Below the pieces are notes generated by a model. That model made no database searches. It was not told where the DNA came from and saw nothing but the letters and a program-made list of their open reading frames with translations. A stretch of DNA of 13,920 bases, from assembly GCA_016193385.1 (NCBI GenBank), contig JACPSF010000007.1, forward strand, positions 1-13,920, read 5' to 3'. Within the stretch, counting starts at the first letter, position 1. Each line of letters starts with the position of its first letter. Origin of the DNA: Deltaproteobacteria bacterium (GTDB lineage: Bacteria; Desulfobacterota_B; Binatia; UBA9968). This document shows, in pieces, positions 1-5,717 of this stretch. The translations under genes were made by a program, and so were the position numbers.

Positions 1-62
1 CTCGTCGCAAGGAGTTAGAGAGGGAGGCTCGCCTCTCAGACCGGGAGCCGACGGGACGCTGA
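1..62 (+). CDS. possible 3' end of an upstream gene (partial)
   Basis: Frame 3 is open from the window edge to a TGA at 60-62 and would encode a charged C-terminus (RRKELEREARLSDREPTGR) with mostly G/C third positions, as expected of a real gene in this genome. I do not recognise a family. In related loci an AmgK-type sugar kinase often precedes a MurU-like gene, so that is one candidate, but the tail shows nothing diagnostic. Frame 2 is also open, from position 2 to a TGA at 167-169 that overlaps the next ATG. Its composition looks less like coding sequence, so I prefer frame 3. Confidence is low because only 19 codons are visible. Confidence 0.3.
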   Translation, partial: RRKELEREARLSDREPTGR

Positions 63-165
63 AGCGAAGGGATGGGGGCCTCCCTGGCGCTTTTCATCGG
101 CTGCGGTCGGAAGAGTCGTCCCCTTGGAGCGACCGATCGGAGAAATTACGCTCAGGATACCTACG

Positions 166-918
166 ATGAAGGCGATCGTCTTCGCCGCGGGCTCCGGCCA
201 GCGCCTGCTCCCTCTGACGGAGCGGCTTCCCAAAGCGCTGGTCCCAGTCGCCGGCCGGCCGATGATTGAATACCCCCTGCTGCTCCTGAGGCATTACGGG
301 ATCAAAGAGATCATCATCAACCTCCACCACCTGGGTGAAAAGATCGAAGCTTACTTAAAAGACGGGGGGAAACTCGGCCTGCAAATCTCTTACTCCCGGG
401 AAGAAAAACTGCTGGATACCGGAGGGGGACTTTCCCAAGCCCGAGCGTTTCTAGCGGAGGCTACCTTCATCGCAGTAAACAGCGATGTGATGATTGATAT
501 TAATTTAGAGGAGGTGCTGGCTCAGCACCGCCGGGAAAAGGCGACCGCGACACTGGTTTTGCGTGAGGACCCCAGGGCCGACCTCTATGGCCCGATCGAG
601 TTATCAGCGGATTTAAGGATCCAAACTTTCTTAAGTCACCAAGCTCCCCAACGCGGCACTTGCGGCCCGCTCGCAAAGTTTATGTTCACCGGGGTCCAAG
701 TCCTGGAACCTAAGGTTTTCGGTTTTATGGATTCTCAGGCCACCTCTCCCCACCCCTTCAGCATCACCAAAGTCACTTACCCCAAAATGCTGCTACAAGG
801 GGATGCCCTCTACGGCTTTCGCTACAAAGGTTTCTGGCAGGATCTGGGTACGCCCGAGAGGATCAGAGAGGCGGAAGAGAGGCTAAAGCGGGGAGAGGTG
901 AGATTGCACTACCTGTGA
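166..918 (+). CDS. MurU-like sugar-1-phosphate nucleotidyltransferase
   Basis: A 250-residue Rossmann-type NTP_transferase (COG1208 family) that joins a sugar 1-phosphate to an NTP, releasing pyrophosphate, in the cytoplasm. The N-terminal nucleotide-binding signature GSGQRLLPLT is at residues 9-18 with Lys23 following. TGGG is at 85-88, a metal-binding-type Asp107 lies in NSD, and WQDLGT at 224-229 supplies the second acidic site near the C-terminus. Length and motifs fit MurU (MurNAc-1-P uridylyltransferase) and also short mannose-1-phosphate guanylyltransferases. The convergent anmK next door favours a cell-wall recycling role, but substrate cannot be read from sequence. I start at ATG 166, which has AGGA at 154-157. 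An in-frame TTG at 124 would add 14 residues before the conserved MKAIVFAAG and has no good ribosome-binding site. There is no C-terminal hexapeptide-repeat domain, so it is not GlmU. Confidence 0.85.
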   Translation: MKAIVFAAGSGQRLLPLTERLPKALVPVAGRPMIEYPLLLLRHYGIKEIIINLHHLGEKIEAYLKDGGKLGLQISYSREEKLLDTGGGLSQARAFLAEATFIAVNSDVMIDINLEEVLAQHRREKATATLVLREDPRADLYGPIELSADLRIQTFLSHQAPQRGTCGPLAKFMFTGVQVLEPKVFGFMDSQATSPHPFSITKVTYPKMLLQGDALYGFRYKGFWQDLGTPERIREAEERLKRGEVRLHYL

Positions 919-932
919 GGTTCCATGTACGA

Positions 933-967
933 GGTTCAAGGTTCAACGTTGAACATTGAACTTTGAA
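933..967. repeat. heptamer inverted repeat between convergent genes
   Basis: Five consecutive 7-bp units: GGTTCAA, GGTTCAA, CGTTGAA, CATTGAA, CTTTGAA. The core changes from TTCAA to its complement TTGAA halfway, giving a perfect 14-bp palindrome GTTCAACGTTGAAC at 941-954. The element lies between the ends of the convergent nucleotidyltransferase and anmK genes, and it supplies the anmK stop codon and last residues. A fold-back stem could form in either transcript, but there is no T-run, so a terminator role is only possible. The same architecture, with different heptamers, recurs at 13144-13220. Confidence 0.75.
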
Positions 968-2145
968 CTTTTCAACTTCACCCCCAGATAATTCCTTCCC
1001 GGTACGATCTTTCCCAGGACCACCTCACGCTCTGCACCGGTCACGCGCGGGAGATTAGCGGCAGCTCCCTCCACTGCCTCATCGGCGAGCAGCGCGAAGG
1101 CCTGCGCCTCCAAGGCATCGCCATCCAGACCCGCCTCTTCGACCACACTGACCTTGGCAAACCCAAGCTCTTTTGCCAGCATCTCCATCAACGTGCGATT
1201 CTTCCTGCCTCCACCGGCAAAATAGATCTCATCGATCCGCCCCAAGCGCAAGACAAATCTGCGATAGGCCTCGCCGATGGAGCGGGCGGTGAATGCCGTT
1301 ACCGTCGCCAAAAGATCCAAAGGAGCAATGCCCAGCCCCTTTGCCTTTCGCATCAGCGCGGTTACATACACCGCCCCAAACTCCTCCCTGCCGGTAGACT
1401 TGGGTGGGCGGCGCAAAAAAAAAGGGTGGCGCAAAAGGTCCCGAAGCAACTCTTCCCGGACCCTGCCCCGCCGCGCCATCAGGCCGCCTCGATCTAACGC
1501 TTTTTTGCCTCCTGTCGTCCGCCGGCAAACCTCGTCGATCACCACATTGCCCGGGCCCGTGTCGAAGGCTATGACATCTTCCAGGCTCCCCCCGTCCGGA
1601 ATGTAGGTCAGATTGGATATCCCTCCGAGGTTGTGGATAGCCCGAGACTTCCTCCCATGACGGAAAAGAAGATAGTGAACGTAAGGAGTCAGAGGAGCTC
1701 CCTCGCCTCCGACAGCGATATCGGCCGGACGGAAGTCGGCCACAGTGGTGACGCCGGTCCGGTGAGCAATCACTGCAGGCTCGCCTAACTGGAGAGTGGA
1801 CGGCACACCGGCCTGGGGAAAGTGGCAAACCGTCTGGCCATGGGAGCCGATCAGGTCGATCTGCCCGGGAGTCAATCCAGATCGGCGCATCGCTTTCAGC
1901 GCTGCGGCGGCAAAATGCTCTCCGATCGTGAAGTTTAGCGCGGAAATCTCGGAGAGCCTGGATAAAGAGTTTGAGTTTTTTGTTACGTCCAAAAGCCTTT
2001 TTCTGATTCCCGCCGGGTAGGGAACAGTGACAAACCCCAGCCCCTTTATGGTCCTCGTTCGGCCGCGCCTGTGGATCTCGACCACCGCGGCATCGATTCC
2101 ATCCATGGACGTTCCCGACATGAGACCTATGGCAATCCGCTTCAT
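943..2145 (-). CDS. anmK: anhydro-N-acetylmuramic acid kinase
   Basis: AnmK (400 aa) hydrolyses the 1,6-anhydro ring of anhMurNAc and phosphorylates it with ATP to MurNAc-6-P, a cytoplasmic step of peptidoglycan recycling. All family landmarks are present in order: GLMSGTSMDGID at 7-18 (phosphate loop), HGQTV at 102-106, TLQLGEP at 117-123, DFRPADIAVGGEGAPL at 137-152, NLGGISN at 172-178, DTGPGN at 195-200 (Asp195 is the expected catalytic base), and a GGGRKN adenosine-site motif in the C-terminal lobe. The ATG overlaps the upstream stop as ATGA, so translation is probably coupled to the TPR gene and anmK is the last gene of the operon. Two oddities: the final residues after the usual end are encoded by a heptamer repeat, and a run of nine T (minus strand; 1415-1423) lies in the coding region. 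Confidence 0.95.
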   Translation of the reverse strand: MKRIAIGLMSGTSMDGIDAAVVEIHRRGRTRTIKGLGFVTVPYPAGIRKRLLDVTKNSNSLSRLSEISALNFTIGEHFAAAALKAMRRSGLTPGQIDLIGSHGQTVCHFPQAGVPSTLQLGEPAVIAHRTGVTTVADFRPADIAVGGEGAPLTPYVHYLLFRHGRKSRAIHNLGGISNLTYIPDGGSLEDVIAFDTGPGNVVIDEVCRRTTGGKKALDRGGLMARRGRVREELLRDLLRHPFFLRRPPKSTGREEFGAVYVTALMRKAKGLGIAPLDLLATVTAFTARSIGEAYRRFVLRLGRIDEIYFAGGGRKNRTLMEMLAKELGFAKVSVVEEAGLDGDALEAQAFALLADEAVEGAAANLPRVTGAEREVVLGKIVPGRNYLGVKLKSSKFNVQR

Positions 2146-3968
2146 GGTTGAGCCGTCTTTTCCTTTCTCTTAACTTTTTGGCCCTGCAACCCTAGAGCCA
2201 GGCGCAAGTTCTCATGGGCCTCGGTGAATCCTGGCTGTATTCGCAGCGCTTGACGAAAGTGCGCGATGGCCTCTTCTAATTTGCCCTGAAGAAGTAGAGC
2301 AGACCCCAGGTTGTTATGAGCCGCTGCATGAGCAGGATTGATCCGTACGGCCTCGCGAAAATGCTCCACGCCTTCTTCCAACCTACCTCGGCCGCCTAGG
2401 GCAACACCCAGGTTATTGTGCGCGTTCGAGTGCGCAGGATTGATCCGCAAAGCCTCACGGTAATGGTCCACGGCCTCCCCTACCCTACCCAGACCCGCCA
2501 AAGCGAACCCCAGGTTACTGTGTGCCCCTGCAAAAGCAGGATCGATTCGCAGGGCTTGACGAAAGTGTCCAATGGACTCCTCTAGTTGACCCCGATGAAC
2601 CAAAGCAAATCCCAGGTTATTCCGGGCAAAACTCGATTCTTGCCCAATATCCAGCGCATATCTCCAGAGCGTTTCCGAGTCTCTCCAGACACTCACCTGC
2701 TTCCACGTTAAAGCGCCTACGCCAGCCAACAACGTCGCTGTCAGCCCGACAGCGAAAATCAAAAGCTGACGGCTGATTCGCCGGCTGTAACGATTCTCGC
2801 ACAGACAGAGCAACCCCGACCCAATCAGGACTGCCCATCCAAGGCCAGCGAGATAACTATAGCGGTCAGCCACGATCTGCGGGCCGCTTTGAGCGAATCC
2901 CAGGACCGGTAACAGAATCACGACGTAACTTACCCAGACCGCCAACCCGGCAGGCCAGCGCCGCCTGAAGAGATAAAAAACAACGCTGCACAGCAGGACA
3001 ACGAATCCACTTGCGAGGAAGGTCAAGTCCCAAGGTTTGAGGCTGATCGGCAGGGGATATAGCGGAGACAAATTAAGTGGAACAATGGTTTTCCACAGGT
3101 AAAAAGCAAGACCATAAAGCGCCTGAGCCAACCTAGGCAGCGCCCCGTATTGTTCAAGCGGACGCATCGCCTGGGCGCCGTGTTTCGCCACTAGCGCGAC
3201 CAACCCCGCAGCCGCAGCGAGAAGCAAGAAAGGCGCCTTTTCCCACCATACCCGACGAACTGCCAGCCCAAACCATTTCCCAGGCCCACCTCCTAGTCGC
3301 CTCAGCGGATATACGTCTAAGACCAAAAGCGCGGCGGGCAGAACCATTCCTGTGCCCTTTGCAAACAGGGACAAGCCATAAATCCCCACGGCTGCGATCA
3401 TCCAACCTCGCCAAATAGCATGCCGCTGCGCAGGCACTACGGCCCGTAAGTAGCAAAGAACGGTCCATAACAACAAGAAACCCGAAAGGACGTCGTTTCG
3501 CGCGGATGCCCAGGCCACCGCTTCAACCCGCAATGGGTGGATCGCAAACACAAGCGCAGCAAGACCGGCTGACGCCCTAGGGGCTATCTCCCCCCGTCCA
3601 AAGGCCGCGGGCAAAGCCAGGCGCAGCAAGCGAAGGGCGACAAAGTAGAACACTACGGCGCTCGCGGCGTGCAGAAAAAGGCTCGTTAAATGATACCCGA
3701 AAGGGGCCATCCCCCAAAGGAGATAGTCCAAACCGTAGGTCATCCAGGTCAAGGGCCTGTAGTTGCTCATATAGAAGGTGGTAAACATCCAACGGAGCTC
3801 TATCCAACCGAGCCCGCGGTAGTTCGGATTTTCGAGCAGGTTTTCTATATCATCCCAATTAACAAACTCATTCCGCAGTGCGGGGGAAAAAGGCAGGACG
3901 GTCAGAGCAAAGATCAAGCAGGGAACTGACGCGCAAAATAGCCTCGACCTGAGACCGGCATCGGCCAA
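2142..3968 (-). CDS. TMTC-like GT-C membrane glycosyltransferase with C-terminal TPRs (copy 1)
   Basis: A polytopic inner-membrane protein with roughly ten hydrophobic segments, followed from about residue 445 by four full TPR units and a partial fifth, then a Lys-rich tail. After the first membrane segment comes FVNWDD (Asp39-Asp40), the acidic first-loop motif expected of GT-C enzymes that use lipid-linked sugars, and then a long conserved loop ending in LRWMFTTFY and PLTW. This layout resembles eukaryotic TMTC protein O-mannosyltransferases, so I infer periplasmic transfer of a polyprenyl-phosphate sugar to protein; donor and acceptor are unknown. It is a paralogue of the gene at 5715-7877. 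An open frame runs back to an ATG at 4121, but that would overlap the ZIP gene by 79 bp with unrelated residues. I prefer TTG 3968, which has AAAGGA at 3981-3986 (a longish 12-nt spacing). It ends in an ATGA overlap with anmK. Confidence 0.8.
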   Translation of the reverse strand: MADAGLRSRLFCASVPCLIFALTVLPFSPALRNEFVNWDDIENLLENPNYRGLGWIELRWMFTTFYMSNYRPLTWMTYGLDYLLWGMAPFGYHLTSLFLHAASAVVFYFVALRLLRLALPAAFGRGEIAPRASAGLAALVFAIHPLRVEAVAWASARNDVLSGFLLLWTVLCYLRAVVPAQRHAIWRGWMIAAVGIYGLSLFAKGTGMVLPAALLVLDVYPLRRLGGGPGKWFGLAVRRVWWEKAPFLLLAAAAGLVALVAKHGAQAMRPLEQYGALPRLAQALYGLAFYLWKTIVPLNLSPLYPLPISLKPWDLTFLASGFVVLLCSVVFYLFRRRWPAGLAVWVSYVVILLPVLGFAQSGPQIVADRYSYLAGLGWAVLIGSGLLCLCENRYSRRISRQLLIFAVGLTATLLAGVGALTWKQVSVWRDSETLWRYALDIGQESSFARNNLGFALVHRGQLEESIGHFRQALRIDPAFAGAHSNLGFALAGLGRVGEAVDHYREALRINPAHSNAHNNLGVALGGRGRLEEGVEHFREAVRINPAHAAAHNNLGSALLLQGKLEEAIAHFRQALRIQPGFTEAHENLRLALGLQGQKVKRKEKTAQP

Positions 3969-4042
3969 GTCGTTTTGATTTCCTTTATGCCCGATCTCAG
4001 GATTCAACTTGCCGCGCCCAATGCGCTTCGCCTTTCGCCCCC

Positions 4043-4786
4043 TTACCCAAGAAAGAGCCTGACAAACCAGTTGCTGAGGGCAAACACCGCGAAGCCCAAG
4101 ACCACCAGAAGCGTGATCCATCGCGACTTCCCTGCTTCGGAGAGCGGCACCAGAAGCGTCGCGCCGAGATAAACGAAAGTGCCCGTGGCCAGCGCGAGCA
4201 GGACGTCGCTAAAAACAGTGCTGATAGACCCCAGCCAGAAAGGGAGCACGATACCCACCAGCGTAATAAGACCCAGGCTCACCCCGGCCATTAGGGCCGC
4301 CCGGCGGCTCCAGCCAGCGCCGCGCATGATTGCCGCGATGACGAATCCGACGGGAACTTCATGAAAAAGTACGGCGAGAAATACCATGATGCCGAGACCA
4401 ATATTGGTCACCATCCCCGCGCCAATGGCCAGCCCATCGATAAAGTCGTGGGTATTGAAAGCGATGAGAGAAGCGATGCCGGCGGCCAAGGGGATATTCG
4501 CTGGATCGCTCCCCTCCGGAAGCCGGTGTAAGTGGACATTGAGAAACTGTTCCAACAGGAAGATCAGGAGATACCCTGCCGCGATCGAGGCTGGCATCCA
4601 GGGGCCCCGCTCCAGGCTGGCAGGTACCATCTCCAGCAGCGCAGCAGCCAGAACAAAGCCTCCGCCAAAACCAAGGGTTCCTGCGGTGAATCGTTGCGAT
4701 GGCTGGTGCCGGAGAACGGCCAGGTAGCTGCCCAGCACGTTGGCAACGGCTGTCAACAGCCCCAAGCCCAGAGCAATCAAAAGCAT
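4043..4786 (-). CDS. ZIP-family divalent metal transporter
   Basis: A 247-residue inner-membrane protein with about eight hydrophobic segments, the usual ZIP count. ZIP proteins carry Zn2+, Fe2+ or Mn2+ into the cytoplasm. The metal-site helices are clear: HDFIDG at residues 113-118 in TM4 (His113, Asp114, Asp117) and HEVPVG at 142-147 in TM5 (His142, Glu143). The TM3-TM4 loop is short, with only two histidines (85, 87). LEMVP at 51-55 is another typical acidic position. A purine-rich GGAGGGAG ribosome-binding site lies just upstream of the ATG. The gene begins 19 bp after the GT2 gene and is followed by the second TMTC-like gene, so it sits inside a glycosyltransferase operon. It might supply a metal such as Mn2+ needed by the GT2 enzyme, but the link may be only positional. 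Metal specificity cannot be told. Confidence 0.88.
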   Translation of the reverse strand: MLLIALGLGLLTAVANVLGSYLAVLRHQPSQRFTAGTLGFGGGFVLAAALLEMVPASLERGPWMPASIAAGYLLIFLLEQFLNVHLHRLPEGSDPANIPLAAGIASLIAFNTHDFIDGLAIGAGMVTNIGLGIMVFLAVLFHEVPVGFVIAAIMRGAGWSRRAALMAGVSLGLITLVGIVLPFWLGSISTVFSDVLLALATGTFVYLGATLLVPLSEAGKSRWITLLVVLGFAVFALSNWFVRLFLG

Positions 4787-4805
4787 AGATGTCTCCCTCC
4801 CACCC

Positions 4806-5561
4806 TCACCTTAATCCCACATTTTTATAATAGCTTCTCACAAGGTTCCAACGGATCTTCAATATTTCCCACAAAGCCCCCAGATACCCTCCCCAAATGA
4901 CGTGGCTTCTCGGGTCGTTGATCCAGACGGCAGGAACGATTCCTATTCGATATTGAAGCGCACGGGCCAAAGCCAAGACTTCAATATCGAAACCCCATCC
5001 ATCAATGGCTGTCTGGGAAAAAATTTTTTCGGCGGCATAGTCGCGAAACGCCTTAAACCCGCACTGCGTATCCCAAATCCCTCTCACCGCCAATAGCTGA
5101 ACAAACAGATTCCCGAACTTCCCTATCATGCGCTTATACCACGCTTGAGGCACGGCCTGTCTTGCCCCGGGAGCATCACTCGAACTCCGCGAACAAATGA
5201 CCAGATCGCACCCACCATCTAAAAGAGACTGCATTTTGTCAAAATGCGAGATGTCCGTGGAATTATCGGCATCGGCAAAAAGCCGGACACGACCCGAAGC
5301 CTTGAGCATACCCTCCCTGACCGTATACCCCTTGCCGCGGTTAACGGTGCGATCAACGATTTTTAGGTTATTGACCTCGGAAGCTGCCTTCTGTAAAACC
5401 TCCCTTGTACTGTCCGTAGGACCGTCCAGAACCACAAGGATCTCATAGTCGAAGGGTTTTTTCGCGAGATATTGTTGAACTCTTCTGAGGGTTTCCGGTA
5501 ACCTATCGGCTTCGTTGTAGGCGGGAATGATGATCGAGAGATATGGACCCGGTTGAGGCAT
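4806..5561 (-). CDS. family 2 glycosyltransferase, polyprenyl/dolichyl-phosphate sugar synthase type
   Basis: A 251-residue GT-A enzyme like ALG5 (dolichyl-phosphate beta-glucosyltransferase), expected to move a sugar from an NDP donor to a polyprenyl phosphate at the cytoplasmic face. Motifs in order: SIIIPAYNEADRLPETL at 9-25, VVLDGPTDST at 43-52, NRGKG at 74-78, the metal-binding DADN at 97-100, DTQCGFKAF at 164-172, and GWGFDIE at 188-194 carrying the likely catalytic acidic residues. A Leu replaces the first Asp of the common VDDGSTD box, while the second Asp is kept. There is no obvious transmembrane segment, so it is probably soluble or peripheral. It lies between two GT-C genes and would be their natural donor-maker. 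The ATG lacks a strong ribosome-binding site (AGAGG about 15 nt upstream). The sugar, glucose, mannose or other, is unresolved. Confidence 0.9.
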   Translation of the reverse strand: MPQPGPYLSIIIPAYNEADRLPETLRRVQQYLAKKPFDYEILVVLDGPTDSTREVLQKAASEVNNLKIVDRTVNRGKGYTVREGMLKASGRVRLFADADNSTDISHFDKMQSLLDGGCDLVICSRSSSDAPGARQAVPQAWYKRMIGKFGNLFVQLLAVRGIWDTQCGFKAFRDYAAEKIFSQTAIDGWGFDIEVLALARALQYRIGIVPAVWINDPRSHVIWGGYLGALWEILKIRWNLVRSYYKNVGLR

Positions 5562-5685
5562 TAGGTGAAGTCAAGACCTCTCCAGTGCCTCACTTTGCCG
5601 AAGTCAGTGGCGAACATCAAGCTCCCTAAAGCAACGCGATCCTAATTGCCAAGTGACATCCAATGACCCTCCACCTGCTGGCGAC

Positions 5686-5717
5686 GTTGGCCGCTTTAGG
5701 GGGAGTTGGCGGCTTTA
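5686..5717. repeat. 13-bp near-direct repeat at the 3' end of the TPR gene
   Basis: The sequence GTTGGCSGCTTTA (S = C or G) occurs at 5686-5698 and 5705-5717 with 6 bp between the copies; the second covers the stop codon of the upstream TPR gene. The two halves can also pair as a weak five-base stem (GCCGC/GCGGC). It lies in the 153-bp gap between this gene and the GT2 gene, the widest spacer within the operon. I see no convincing promoter or gene in the rest of the gap. Confidence 0.45.

Noticed and set aside
124..165. A TTG start 14 codons upstream of the nucleotidyltransferase ATG, and a TTGGAG-17-TACGCT promoter-like pair over the same bases
   Set aside because: The family begins at MKAIVFAAG, and ATG 166 has a ribosome-binding site. 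The promoter-like pair would start transcription only a few bases before the ATG, losing that site.
1229..1828. A 199-codon minus-strand open frame overlapping anmK
   Set aside because: It lies entirely within anmK in another frame, has no family motifs, and is Arg/Ser/Pro-rich as expected of a shadow frame in GC-rich DNA.
2190..2650. Periodic repeats of about 102 bp that could suggest a CRISPR or satellite array
   Set aside because: The period equals 34 codons and the units are in-frame TPRs. There are no identical short repeats with unique spacers.
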